The position numbers were made by a program, and so were the translations under genes. This document shows, one piece after another, positions 36,101-51,100 of a DNA stretch of 64,000 bases. The first letter of the stretch is position 1; every line of letters begins with the position of its first letter. The notes below the pieces were generated by a model that worked only from the letters and a program-made list of their open reading frames with translations, did not search any database and was not told where the DNA came from. Origin of the DNA: Marsupella aquatica (taxonomy: Eukaryota; Marchantiophyta). The DNA lies in assembly GCA_973895155.1 (NCBI GenBank), contig OZ316892.1, positions 24,056,001 to 24,120,000 on the forward strand, given 5' to 3'.

Positions 36101-39100
36101 ATTTGTGTTTGGCCTCATATTTGGGTCGTTGCTGGTCAAGGATCAGTTCTACCTTTTAAGACTATTTACGTTTTTACAGTGGCCATTACAAGCGGATGCA
36201 ATGAACTTATGAGAGAAGTTGATCTAGAACATCTACCAACGATCTCATATCCGGCAGTTTGATGCACGTGCAACAGTAAGTCTTGATATGTACCTTGACG
36301 TCCTTGTATTGACATATGTGATGTGGTCCGCAGGTTCTCTATATGGATGTGATATTAGAACCGTTTCCTGCAGGAAGGTAACCCCAAGTGGATATGAGAA
36401 ACTTGGACTTCTCAGAAATTTAAACATTTTTTTCTGAAGAATACAAATTCACTTCCCTGGATCGATTCAACACAAGCACCAAATAAAATATCCAAGCATA
36501 CGTCTGTACCTTCTTGGGATTCCATCCACCTTGAGGGAGCCACGTTAAATGAATTCTCCTCCTCAGGTCGACGTGAAATATCCCCACTTCGTCTCCTGGT
36601 TTGATTACTCCTCTATCGCGGACAACTAATCTACTATGAGTAGACTTCTCAGAAACAGAATATTCACACGGAACTGGAAGATAATTTCTCAACACTATAG
36701 AAGCAGTGATCACGACTTTCCACTCCTTAATGGGGTCCATTTCTGCATCTTTTCCAATGATACTTGAAGTGGCCTCCAAACAAAACCATAAGTCTTTGAT
36801 TTGCGTTGTGCTACTTGAAGATTCTGCTGTACAAGTAAGAAGCTCCTCAGTCTCAACAAGTGATCTCACTCTTATTTCCTTAAGGACCTCCTGCTTTTTA
36901 CCCTCATGGAATCCTTTAAAAGGTACCACTTGGCTCCATTGGTATGGCAGACCATGGCTGGTAGAGGTAGGTCGAATCTGTAGACAGTAAGTTGCACTTG
37001 ATGGTCGCAAACATTCCATAGGAAGATTAAGGCCACGACCAGGTTTCATGACCCCAAGCATCACCCGAGAGCCGCCTTTGGCAGTAGACTGTCTAGTTCG
37101 AAGCCAACGACGACGTCTCACAAAACTAAGAGCTTTCTCGGAATTATCAGAAGGTGGCCATCGAATATTACGGAAATCAAATCCATACGCCCATCCGTCT
37201 TGGTCACCTCCAGATACTTTCTCCACATGCCAGTTGCTTGTCCACTCCCAACCTAAGGGCAACTTTATATCTGGAAACTCCTGCATATCAATAGACAAAA
37301 GAAGAACCTTGTGAGGCGCAAAGTCTGTAATGCGATGCAAAAAGTAGCCCGAAAAATCTAAATCTAAATCCAAATTTGCGGTTAGTCAGTCTGAGATAAT
37401 GTGCGTCCGTCGAGTATCTTAGACGTATACCTTTAATGGATTTGTGAAGTCTCTTGCTGAATAACGTGCTGGATCTGTCGGTAGCAGGTGACCGGGCCAT
37501 TTACTTCCCCATCCCACGATTGGCTGATACCGTTCATTTTCAAAGAAATCTTCTTCGATAATTTCTCCAATCACATCATTTTCTCCAGATTCCTGTGCTT
37601 CTTCATCTGTTCGAAGAATGTTTATCATGGCTAAAGATACTGCCAAGTCAAAATCAGTGCCATTCTGGACGCTCACAAGTGAGCGCAAGACCAAGTGCTT
37701 CACCCCATGTTCAACATAAAACTCAGTGGCAACGATATCATTGCGAATGGTCATTGGTGAAGGACCCAAAGCATAGTTAAGACCAACAGCATTCCATGGG
37801 CCGTCTCTAGAGAGACCAACTTGGATTGTTCCTCGTTCGTGACCTGTTGCATCTCGCTCCTTTTGAGGATCTCTAACCAATGAGAAGAAACGTTTCGCAA
37901 GGCTTACTCGCCCACAATCCTTCTCTACACGATCTTCCATGCTCTGAACATTCCATAAACAATTAGCACACGTTGCAGCAAGCCAGTGCTCTGAGTCCCC
38001 TGTTTTTGCCACGACGGAACGTACTAACTACAAGATAGAGATGCCAAGTCTCACGAAACAGAACAAGTTTGAATATTTCACAAAAAAGAAACAATGATGC
38101 ACTGATACAGGCTGGGAAAATCTACAAACCTCTGAGCCTTCGCGTGGATAGAGATTTTCCCACTCCAAGGCCAATAATTGCCATGGAATATGACCTCCAA
38201 TCCCCTGCTCCGAAGTGACCTTTGAGGAATTATCGGTGACTTCCAATAACTCTGAAGAGCAATAACCAACGTTGATACCTGTACAGGAGCCATGGACACG
38301 GCTCATGGGAATGTGCAGACAAGAAAAAGCACAAGAGATGTCGATGCCTTACGAACAGTCTGCTCAAAATAAAAGTTTGCAGCATATGCGTTTCGTGAAT
38401 GGCAGGGTGCGGTTTTAAAGTGCAACAGGGTCATTTGCTCAATTCATTCCATATCTAAATTCCGAATTCCTTTCCATTTCTTCTCCAAAAGACAAATACC
38501 AACTACTATACAGGGCAGATGATAAAAGGGCACTGAACCACTTGTCTCTTCCTTGAGACAGGGCAAAGAATGGAATAAAGCCGTCGAATTCCAACAAGTT
38601 CGAGAGGGGATCAGTAATTCACCCCATTAATTGAGCCAAGATTATATCAATTCAGCACCCATATTAGACAGATCCGCGCAGCTCACTTAGTAAAATTTCG
38701 GTAATATTATATGACTTACCTTTGCTGAGGTCAGTAACGACTATTTCAGCTGAGTTCCCTTCCTGCGATATAGAAAATTCAAGGACGACAAACATCAGTC
38801 GTGGATAAGTTAAAGTGACCACTTATGCCCTGACAAAGAGCAAGACGTGAAGCCACTAGGCCCTGAGGAAAAGGTGTTGGACTAAATTTACGGCCATGCA
38901 TAGATATACATTACCTGCAGACTTGGGACATCGACAGAAGACCAGAACAAATATCAGCTCAGCTATATTAATACTAGATGGTACAATTCCTACCATGCCC
39001 TATACGTGCATGCTTACCTGAGGCTCGACCTCAAAAATGAAGACCTCATCCCAATGAATGAAAACTGTGTCTGAGGATGAATCATGTTCTGGAGGAACAC

Positions 39101-42100
39101 AACGTGTACGTGCACTTTGGTACTGCAGCTGCTGTTGATCAGATGTTTGTGTACGTGGAACAATTCGAACAGATAACATGTACTCCCGACCACCAATACC
39201 ATCGTCTTTGCGCACCTAAAGTGTATTCATTTGATAGAGAACGTTAGCTTGCAGAATTGGATGTCAGCAGGTGGATCAAAATTATGAGCCATCACGAGAG
39301 GCAAAGCCATATAGGATCTGGCCGTCCTCGCAAAGTAAGCCAAAGTTACAGTACCAGCCCTCATTTACATCGGATGAACGGAACGAACAAAACAGAAGTT
39401 ACGCACCTCAGCACCTCCGATCCTTATGGCCACTATCTTGTTTGGGATTTTCCTTCTTGCAGTCTTTGTGCCAGGATTTTCCATTCGTTGTGCTGTAGGA
39501 AGCTTTACAGCAACAGTACCCCGCGATGGAAGTGACAAGATCTTAGCCTGATTGTTCTCAACGATGCGTAGGAATAGCTCCTCGCCAAGCTCATTGTGAT
39601 TTACACAGGACAATGTCTTCTGGCTTTTTACATTAAGGGCAGGTTTCTTGTTCATTCTTCCCCTTGAATCCTGATCACAATGTTCAATTCAATATCGAGG
39701 TTAAACATAAAACGAGAACCAAAGAAAACAAAAATAAGTCATCTCAGAGGCAAACTACGATCAGATGCATAACAGCGGGAAATAGCAAATGCACTTCCAC
39801 TCGCTGAAGAGAACATTAGATACTGACCATGGAGAACTGTTTCTTAGAATTCTCTTCCATCCGGTTCAACCTGTTCCAACTGGCATACGCCTCAAGCAAC
39901 ATGTTCAAATTTGCACTTGTGATATTGATATTCAAGGCGCTCGAAGCTGCTAAGCGAAGTCGTGACTCTGTTGGCCGAGACGGATCAGATGGATCACTGC
40001 TATATTCAAATCTGTACAAGGAGAAAACTAGCTTAGAGAAGCACCTTTTCAGTTTAAATGTACGAAATAACAATCATGTTCAACAAATGTTGTCCTCCAG
40101 TGCCACCATTGGGACTTCGTTGAGAGACAATAAAAACGCACCTTACATGACCATCCCAGGGCTCAACCAACGGTTCCCAGAAGTTGTTTTTCCCATTAAA
40201 GGTTGAAGCTGCAAGTGAAAAATTTACTGTCGAGCTAATCGCTTCCATTCTCCCCTTTAAGCCCACTGTGATCCCACTTACCGATAAATCTACCAAAGGC
40301 GCCATCTGCACATTTACGGGATTAGAATTAAGTACACAGCATTTACCGAGTAGCTAAAAAAGCACAGCCCAGTCACTTTGCATGATACGCTCCAGCTTTT
40401 CCAGATATGTTGCTTTATACTTACCAGCCCTCCAAAATCATCAAAAACAGTTGTTGAGATTTGCTTCACTTCCGCGTCGATGACTAAGTTGTCAGGTGCA
40501 CTAGATTTTTTCAGATCAGCAAGGGCAAGAGCTAGACGCTTAGGTGGATGTTTGTACCCACGCTGGGCAATAAAGGAGGATGCCTGCACAATGCCAGTAC
40601 ACAGAATCGACAGCAACTTTAGCAGAAACAGTACAAATTCAAGGCCTTCAAACATATTAAGAAGCAGAATGCAATCTCCTTGCGAGAGTGCGCAGCACAT
40701 GATGCATCGCCTGGAATTTGACAATCTGGAGACAATAATCATAAAACTACGAAGGCCACAAGGCACCTTTCCAGTACCTGATTTTCGACTGGCCATATGC
40801 TGAGCTCTGCATCTTTATGCTTAATGCTGGACGTATCCCACAAGCTTGAAGCTGAGAAATTCGATCCAATGACTAGATCACTACGGACACATCGAATTAA
40901 ATTGTCTGGATCTGGTGATGGGCCAACACTAGCCACGCATCCAAGTGCAACATAGCCGGGAGGTGCCAGTGGAAGCCAAAATGAAACAGCTCCCATTCCC
41001 TTCTTTCGTGGAAGTTGCCCTCTTTCCAAAAACCTTTCGGGCTTACTTAGAAGACCCCGATCCAGAGCGTCATGGAGAACCAAACCTATTCCTGGAGGTT
41101 CGTATCTGAAACACACGAAAACGTGTGAGTCATGCGTATTGGCGTCTTTCTCAAGTGAATATGATTATGCATTACAGATGTCTGCGGAAGTTCAAGACGT
41201 TTTGAATCAAATGATTGGCTTGCGCAGAACTTCTGAAATGATGTAAGAAAATTGCATATATTAATATGAGATGTGCATGGATGAAGTACATGACAGTCCA
41301 CTTGGCGTCTGGCATAAATGTTTTACGTACATGGTCTACGGTATGATTGGAAAATGCGATGTTGAATGGCGGCAATTCGACAAAAATCTCTCAAGGTTAG
41401 TCGGGTGACATCAATTCAAAAGAACAGTTTCACTTCAGTAAGCAAGGCAACTTACTACATGTGTGATAACTGGAGAATAAACGTTTTTAGGATTCTCACC
41501 CGTCCATAGCGACATCACCAAGTATTACGCAGCCAGAGGGGACAACGGGCCGCCATATAGACACTCGTCGACTTGACCCACTGTCCTTGTCCCACCAAAC
41601 AAGGTTGAAGCGTGCAACGGTCTCATAAAATCGCCCAGAGGATAAACCATTGAGGGGATTAATCCTCTCTGCAGAAGCAGAACCCTGTAAAGGACTTTGC
41701 TGTATTTTTGGAGACGTCTTTGCTGTTAGGGGTTTCGTCTCCTGGACTGGAAATGACTCGTAATTAGAAAGTACGTGTCGAAGTTCGTGAGGTCTATATT
41801 TCTGAGGATGATCATCAGCAGCTTGCAGGAAAAATGACCCGGTTGAATTGTCAACTCGCCAAAACGACCACTTCTGTGTTTCAATATCCCCTTGACTTTC
41901 CGGTCCTGTTATTATGACGCAGTCCTTCATACGACAGGCTGTTACCAGATGGCTCAACACACAGAAGCATGTGTTCAATGGGGGTGGGCGTTTACCAGTG
42001 GATGCAATACAGCCCAGTGCTACATATCCAGGAGGTGGAACTGGTAACCAAACAGAGCAAGAATTCAAATTCTCGTCATCGTCTGAGGAACCTTCCGTTG

Positions 42101-45100
42101 CTCGATTGACTTGGTCTGATGACCAGAGAAGAATTAGATCCAAGGGTCTCTTGACACGGGCCATACTCATATTCACAGCAGTTACACCTTTTGATGGTGC
42201 CTCATCTCTGGGTGTCATATAGTCTCCAAGAACTGCAAATCCTGGAGGAGCTCGTGGTCTCCAGAATGTAATGCAGTTGGCACCCTCAGCTTGATTGTCA
42301 GCCCAAACTTTGTCAAATTCAGAGCATTCCACTGTGATCTGCTCCGAAGTAATCCGAAGGAAGGACATGACATCCGTTTGAAGGCGGAGGATAAGTTGAA
42401 TTATGCTGAAAGAAAAATTGCTGTATATTTCAGTCGATGCTAGATTCAGGCTTTGCTTTCCGGAGACATTTGCGTATTTGATGACCATGTCGACAGGTTC
42501 CACTACTTGGATCCCACTGCCAGCTTCCACAGTCAGACCATTAACTTGAGCATTGACTTCCATATCATCTCCTTTGAGCACAAGCCTTGAGAAGATATTC
42601 ATTCTCATTCGCAGGAGTTTTTCAGGCAGAAGCACAGTATCACCTACTTTTGTCATGCTGTCATAGAATGTAAGCTCTGGTGAAACTGCCTGAAGGTCAA
42701 ACATGATCTCTACAACAGGTTTATTTTGAGCTTCATCATTCGAAACGTTCTCATCCTGACCGTCAGCTACTGATTCTTTTGGGGACGTACTCTCATTCTG
42801 CTTCTCTGGTTGTCCTTCTAGAAACACACCATCTGCTTCTAATGCACTGTAGCTGCTATTGTTCCCGAGCGATATACAGGAATCGAGAAAATCTCCGTTC
42901 TGCAAGTCAAGAAACCGCGTCAGATGCCTGACCCCTCTAAAGATTAAAACTTGCATTGTCATTTGACCACAGTCATGAAAACAAATCTGAACAAAAGCTG
43001 AAAATTTAAGGGTATAACAGGGCTGCTTCAAATGCAGCCTGCAATCAGAATTTTCTTTCGAACAGATTCGAAAACCTAAAAAGTAAGAAGTCATCACATC
43101 CGCCCAGCAACACCTCAAGCTGACATATACATAATATAGCCGTTACAATGTAGATGAACAATTACCTTGGAATATATTTTCTTTGACTCTTCAAGTGCAG
43201 CGCATTTTCTAGGAAACAGAGCTCCTACTGTAAACGCTAGACTCACGGAGAAGGATGAAAGAGCGGAAAGGGATACCAAATGTTCAGACCTGGATGATAA
43301 CATTTTTGAATACCAGCTTCTTCCCGTCTCCTACAAAAATGATAACTTCCGTGGAAAAATCTCGTAGGTCAGCCCCTTCACGATCCAATAAGCGGATGTA
43401 ACCCGCTCGTCCATCGTATACTTGTACATCCACACCTTCCTCGTCAGCCACGAGTGGCCTTTTGGGAGATAAAATAACTTCTTTAGTTGGCTGACAGTAA
43501 ACATCTTCTTTAAGAAAAATGGCGTTTTGAATCTCTAGTGGGTTGTCATTACCACCCTTCCCATCGGAAAGCATAGCGTGCATTGAAGGAATGAAAAATT
43601 CCGCAACCGCGAGCAGGAAGTCTAAGGCAACCAGCAGTCGAGGACGCTGAATCCTCATGGACACCACTTGCATATGTGGTGCTATCTTCGCATCCATTAC
43701 CAACATTGTGAGGGCAGATCTACAGTCAGGCTTACTGCACGAGCCATGTTTCTGCATCCCCTTCTCAAGTTTCCCCGTAGCTTCCTCCTCCTGAGCCTTT
43801 TTTTCAAAAGAAATTGGCTCAGCATCATCAGCGTTTCCGATCATGTATCGCATCTCCGCCTCTGTCCCTTCCCTGTCATCCCTCACACTAAACTTTTCCA
43901 AAGTGGCCTGTATATTTGATTCTTGGAGTGTATTGGATTTGTAAGATGCCCACACGCCTGTAACCTGCCAGACATACGCCGCTCTGGCGTTACAAGTAGC
44001 AACCACGGTACAAGCTTCCATACAGAGATCGCCCAATTGCATCTGCTTCCATTAATATCCTAATGTCTTCCTTCATATTGGTAAATTCAATTCAAAGCAA
44101 CTAGACATGACCCAAAGCAGTGTGTCCTCCCTCGTTACATTATGTCATTCACATAACTAGAGGAATGAATCTTGTTCAGAACCCAAGTAGGTCGCAGATG
44201 TCAGCCACAGCTTGCAAGTTAGATTCAGCAGAAAGCAAGACACTGTTTAAATAGACGACTTACCTGAATGGCAGCCAGTGGAGATTCTCTTGACTGGCCA
44301 GTGAACAAACCCAACTCAACCATACTTATGCCAACTCCTACTTTCACAGTTGTCCAAGAGTCTTGTCCAGTTGATTCATTGTCTCCACTTTGTGGGGGAT
44401 TGCTAGCACCACTAGGCCCGTTCTCGTGTACTATTGTCTCCGCCTCTTGCCGAGAGTCATTTTTGTCATCATCAAGATTACTTTCAATCACTGGCGGTGG
44501 CAAGTTGGGGGCCTCAGCCATATTGCTTATCGCACACTCAGTGATCACCTGATACTCCCTATCAGATAAAGCTGCCCTCAGTTCTTCGATCTGGACCGAG
44601 GAACAACTGAAGTCAGCACTGAGCTTAAACCAATGCCTTAAGCTTTGTTAAATGTGAGAAATGCGTGATATTGAGGAGAAAATTACCTTTATGGAAGCTT
44701 CGGCGGCAGGTAGCTGATGCCACAGATCACGTATTGGTCTCCTCACAACAAGTGCCAGCCCTCGTGCCTCCTGAATTATTCCTTCTCCAGTTTTACCATT
44801 TACACCGACTACGAGGTGAAGATCTTCCAACTTCATACGGGGATGATCATATTCAGTAAGCGAACGGAGTTTCATCATCATTCATGAAGTTATCTTTTCA
44901 CAAAAAAGCCTGAGTAGAGCAACTATCCAGAAGCTGCTTTGAATCCAGTAATGCCAAGCAACAAAAATTAGGTTTGAGCTCACCTCTAGAGTAGTTGTTT
45001 CAAGACGTATAGCTCCAAGTTCATCTTTATCACCTCCAAGCCATTGGAAATTATTATATAAGTTAATCTGGAGAATGTCCAGCTCGAGGAAACTGCGAAA

Positions 45101-48100
45101 CCGTCACAACGAGATTTATGATGAGTGCACGCCAAACGAGCTTTCTGTAGTCATAGAAAACAAGAAACAAGGCCCATCTGTAAACTGAAACAAAGCCAAA
45201 AGTCATTCGAGGAGAGGCCGGAGGCTGGTGAGAGTACTCTGTGCTTGCTGTTGATCGAGGCATTATGATCACAGGCTTGTTGAGGGACAGGCCTAACTTC
45301 ATGGCTGGTTGACCTTCAATTTCAGACTGGTCGAAGAACTTTTCCACGTCTGTGACTGTGTCTTTTAGCTTGACCACATATCCAGAGTTTTTAGGAACAA
45401 GTCCCATAACATAATTGATGATCTGTAACGCGCACAAGACAAACTGGAAGCTTAGATGGCATACAAGAGAAAGTGTTTCAGAAAAGTTTTACACGCTGAC
45501 ATGACTTCCTAGAACAGGACATTCTTGCAATACATGTCACATTGCCCATCTCTCAATATGCTCTGTTGTGTACTAGGACTGACACTGCATCATCCCATGC
45601 TCACAAGCATGAATTTTCATGATTCACAGGAACAGCTACAGCAGTACAGTGTTCCAGACCTCTTGAACAAATCGGTATAGAAACACGATCCGCACTTCCG
45701 ACAGCTTGCCCATAATGCTGTAGTCAAAACCGTCATAGTCATCATCCTCTTTGTTGAATGAAAGAAACTCCAACTGGCATAAATACCAAGAGCGATGTGT
45801 TAATACCATTGTGCATAATGCTTGCAACCTATCTCACGATTTCATGTAACTCCATCTTTTCGACTCACTATGAGGCCTGCAAAGACGTGATCTAGGGGAT
45901 GTGCGCATAGATCACCCCCTTTCTCAGTGAGGCGTGCTGCTAGAGGGCTCATTATCTACAATTTTGTTATAATAGGTCACAGCAATACATGGTAAATCAC
46001 TTCCTTGTAACAGAACAGTGGTGGATAATATTTAGCTAAAAACCCACATTCCAAGATTCTACTGAGCCCTTGTGAACGTGAGAATTACGTACAGAAATAA
46101 ATGAGGCACCATCCGGATCCCGCATGTTGCAAACGTAGTGGTAGGGATGGTTTTCATCCAAGCTTCCATCGCTGACTTGCAAATTGCCAAGGGCTGCTTT
46201 TAAGCCAAACGATGCTGGAAATACCTACAGGAGCCAACATGAATACAACTGCCCGTCTGATCAAAATCACATTTCGGACTTTCCGAGACGTTCTCTATCA
46301 TGAGCAAACTCAAGTAGGGCATCGTGAACCTCTAAACATAAAACGAACTCGTCTGCCTAGAATGAGCCGGAAATTCACTACACACGACTCTTAGTTTCCA
46401 ATACAGGAAGCGCTTCACACATCAAATACGTTCAAATGAGACTGTGTTACAATCCACGTGGACCTCAATGGACTTGTTAAATGACTTCCGAAAACCATGG
46501 TCACAAGTTAGAGAAAGTGGATACGCGCTTTGTATATCCTGTAAGAGAAAAGAAAATAAAAGCACTTTCTGCTAATATTCATGGAGTAACTTATTTTATG
46601 AGTTAGGTAAGGCGGAGCAAGAAAAGTTACCTTGATTTCAGTATGCAGGTCTGCCAGGGATAAAACTGAAAGCTGATTTCCATCCTCGAGGTTGAGGACG
46701 ACTTGTACCCGGTCCATATCTAGCACAACCAAAAATACGATTCGACTCTTCCCCCTTCCTAGCAAGCCTCTCACGACAGAATCATTCCGATGGAATGAGG
46801 CATTTGACTCATCGCCCTGACCTGTGTCATCTATTGCATTTGGATTTATGGAGGTAACTATGGCATCTGACTCGGTAGACGAAGGTGGGGGATTAGGATC
46901 TCCAGGTTCAACTTCAGCTGTTATTGCTGTTACAAGATCTAGCAATGCCAACAGCGTTCGCCGATTGGAAAAGAAAGACAGAGTTGACAGAGTCGCCGTA
47001 ACCTGCAGCATTAGCAAAAATCAAGATGGATGAAAACTGGTTTCTCTTTGCCTTTCAGCTGTAAAGTTTAAACAATAGAGGCTGAATGACAACTTGGCTC
47101 CACGGATGTTTATTCTTCTTTACCATTTAGTTTAGCGATCCGATTTATTTTTTAACGATTTACTGTTTCGTTCTTTGAAGTGTTAGTTCTTTGCAGGTGC
47201 TCAATAAGCTTTTCAGATGATTTTCATTTGTAGAAGTCAGAATTAGAATCTGTGACAGAATTTTCCAGTAACGTATACCTGTTCTTAAGCACTGGACATG
47301 ATAGATAGAACAAATCCATCGGTAGAAAGATTCCATGTTCATCTCCTGGTTCAAACGGTTACTCTTTCAGACTAAAATGGTATTTGTTTCTTAGAATTGG
47401 TTTGTAAACTGATCAACAACCTATTTCTTAAACTGCGTTTGCCTCGTTAAAAGGACCAAGCTAGAAGTTAAATGACGGCATTAGTTAAAAAGGGGAGGTA
47501 ATCTCGTCTCAACAACTCACCTGCTTATCAACATTTGCATAGTCTGGAGAATCTTGAGCGCACATAATGACCTGCACTTTGACAAAATTCTTGAGCCCCT
47601 CATCCTGAACCACTTCACGATCTTTGCCTGAGGAACCTACAGGTGGAAGAAGTCCAGAGGTTCGCTCAAAAGTTGGAGGCTCATCCACGTCGCCTTCTTC
47701 CGCGTCAAAGAAGTTTGACAGAGAGTGTGATGACCGCCTACGCTGATGACGTCCCGAAGATGAGTCTTCCGAATCTAAATCCTCCGTAGCATCGAAGAAC
47801 CTATCATTTTCAATACTTTGCTTCTCTCGAGAGATTCTTTTCCCATGCTGGAGAGGTGATTGTTTTCGACCACGTCGTCTCCCAGAACTATTTGCCCTCC
47901 CATTCATCCTTGGTGTGTGTGGCGTTTTGGATGTCTTTATGTATGAGCGAGCCAAATATTTACATGATGGAGACGTATGACCATGTAACTTATCCTCAAT
48001 TTCGAGAGCTTGTAGTCCGGCCCCCAAAGACATGTCGTGTGTCTTCATGGCAAATTCGACCTGCATCACAAGATTGTGGATCGCAGTGAAATCGCAAGAA

Positions 48101-51100
48101 CCCCATAGCTTCAAGGAAAATTCCAGAATAGGGATGTCACAGAGAGCAAACACCAGAGTAATGCCAATGAATCTTGATACTTACTCATAATAGCATTCAA
48201 AGGCTCCTGCACTTTCGCAACCAGAATGACTCAAACAGTTTACCACAAACATCATGATTGAGCTCATACCTTAGTACCAATTGCCCGAAACTCCAGAAGC
48301 GGACTCTCTGGTTCCAGAAGTAACTGCTTTGAGGTATAATCGTCCTGAGTGGTACATAAAGCGGTTGTCAATGGACTTTGAAAAAATTCCAGAGAGACGT
48401 AGAATCATCGATCGCAGATGAATGCGGACGGACCAATTCCATGAAACTCAACAAAAATCACTGAGTCAAGCTTCACGAAGGAAACATTCTTAAAATGTCT
48501 GCCTTAATCATCCGAATCTATCTGGGGACTGAGTTCGTGTATAGATGCTCAGATGTCTGTCTCTTACTATATGACTGTTGCTAATGATAATCTTGAGCTC
48601 ATCCAGCACTCCTATCAAAAAGACCGACTCCTGTTGGGAAGAATTCAGGTTCTCCGTTGATGTTGTTGCTGCGACTACAGCATCTTTTGGATCGTCCTCT
48701 TGGTTCTTAGAACCGACCAGACTGGCAATAGCTGCTGGAGCCTGCATAGTGCCAAAACCAAATCATAATATTATCCAAATTCCCTATTTTTTTATTGTGA
48801 AACTGCTTTCTATGCAAATCCTGAAAATCTCAACAGAAATGCACCGCACATGTTCCAATTTGCAAAGCTGATTGCACTTCGTCCATTCATTCAGTTGGTT
48901 ATTGTAAGGAATGTAGCTTACAGAAGTCCGATAAATGGCTCCAGTCAGCCGGCCTTGCCACCTTCTCATGTTGGATTCATCCTCGAAGCGCACGAGTAGT
49001 GCATTTACAGATTCTGCCACCTGAAACAAATAAAACAATAAAAGAACGCTTCATAATCTGACAACTGGACGTGTTCCGATATCTCCAAAAGCTTTAAATA
49101 TTTTTTCAGTACGAAAACTGCAACAGCTTCTATACTTAAAAAAGGGTAACTTCGTTCCCAGTAATTAAACTTGGTGTACGACGGCAAGAAGTGAAACCAT
49201 GGAAACCATTCCAACCAACACAAAATCTTTCAACAGACTACAAGAGGATAGCTGATCGACACCAATGACCATCATTTGGTTGAAGCTGTTTTTGAACGAA
49301 CCTTGTTATTGAACTGGCCCGCGTCACAAACTGCAAGCACATATGGGACATCCCCCACAGATTCGGGGGGAACAACAGAAACCTGCTTGCCTATTAGGCT
49401 ACGCATTTGAACCCGCATATGAAGTAAGAATTTCCGCAGTGTGAGACAGCAAAATCAACTATTCGTAGGACGGCAACAGCATAAAACTCCACGAAGAGAA
49501 AATCTTTCACAAGGAATATTTATGGACAAATGACGTCTCTAAGGATGACTGCACATATTGTAAAGTCCTGGGAAACTTCAAGTTCTTTAAACTCCAGAAA
49601 AAAAATTCCAAAATAATCTCAGACTGCAGGCCGTGAAGAGTTTCTACTACTGACAAATAACTTATTGGAAACGTAAGTCAAGCCCTACCTAAAAGGATCC
49701 ACTAAATCAGAAAAAGGAAGCCTATCATTTGAACAGCACTGAAAAAGGCTGCGTGCTTGCAAAAGTGGGTCAAATATCCACCGCAAACCCCCAAAGAAGC
49801 AGGTAGTAACTTCGATACCTGGAACAATATTTGTATGTCTGTGCATTGGGGTCGTCTAGCAGGTAGACAAAAGGACCAGTCAAAACAGCATGTCTGTGCT
49901 GCCAAACAGCCTCACGATGGCCTACACCCTGCCAACAAATAATGGACATTCAATGAAAAGACCGGCCTCTAAAACTGAAGCAAATTATACCATATTACAC
50001 ACCCTGAAGCAAGATGGTACTGAGAAAGCACATTTGCCTGACAATTTTGATTTGGTTGAGGAAGCAAGAAATCCCAACAACGAGATTGACCAACATTTAC
50101 AAGAACACGCCTCTATGTACCGAAATAGTACCTTCCAAGCTAGAACTGATACGGTCCCTTCGAAGTCAGATGGCTCCCATGGACGCACTCCACTGTCCTC
50201 GTCGTCACTTGGGCTACTCTGAAATACCTTAGCGACTTGCATGAGCCGGTGATACCGTGCGGGAGAAAAGTGAAAACCCAGCGAAGGTAGCCGCAATGCC
50301 ACCCTTGTCGCTGGGTAGTCAGGGTGAGGAACACATATCTGCATTTATTGCAAATCACCAAATAATTATAAAGGTCAATCCCGGCACATCCTTCTACTCA
50401 CAGTTCCAAGATATTTCTTCTCGAAACAAAACCCAAAGAAGTCTTTTCGTCCTCCTGATGGTTTTCATATAGTGATGCAATGTTCTTCAGATCTAACAAA
50501 TTTTAATTCCTATTAGAAACTACATGAAGAAATCTAGAAGCACGTCTCTGTTACATCGTTGACTGATAACTTAAAAATTCAGAGTCAATGAGAAGCCTTC
50601 AGGACCCTCGGAGCCCTGAAGAGGCATGAGAGAGAGCGAACAAACCAGCAAATCTATTAGAGGGTAACGACTTAAGACAGTTTTGTCTCGGCCATTTCCA
50701 ATCTCTGGTTACCTCACCTGCTGAAATGCCACTACCATACCACACCTTTCCAGTACTGGAAGGTATGAATCTCGTTTCTGATCCTTCTTCCTCTTCATGA
50801 GAGAGCCAGCGACATCATCATAGTCTTTAGTCCAGTCGTGTTCTCCATCAACCAAGATAGCAGATACGTCAGTCAACTTCATTCGAAATCGCATGTAAAG
50901 TTCGTTCTCCTGTGTTGACTCCGTTGATTTTTCATCCTTCAAAACAGCAACAAACAGCTCTCCATCATCCAAAGAGGGAATCTTGCCATTGCTTAGAAAG
51001 AGAGAGGGCTATTATCATGAAGGACGCAGGATTGACAGAGCTGCACGCACTCCAATGATGCTTTGGAACACCTAGATAGTCCACACAAGGCGATTGAGGA

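Noticed and set aside
43166-43224. Possible extra VPS13 exon (ELCFLENALHLKSQ...)
   Set aside because: Joining exon 32 directly to 42899 gives NVIIQ|NGDFLDS in phase and matches relatives; the extra piece would need a second unsupported junction.
46430-46548. Possible extra VPS13 exon after exon 25
   Set aside because: It starts after a good acceptor, but relatives run straight from the HTEIK-like end to VFPASFG, which the direct junction 46631 to 46224 reproduces.
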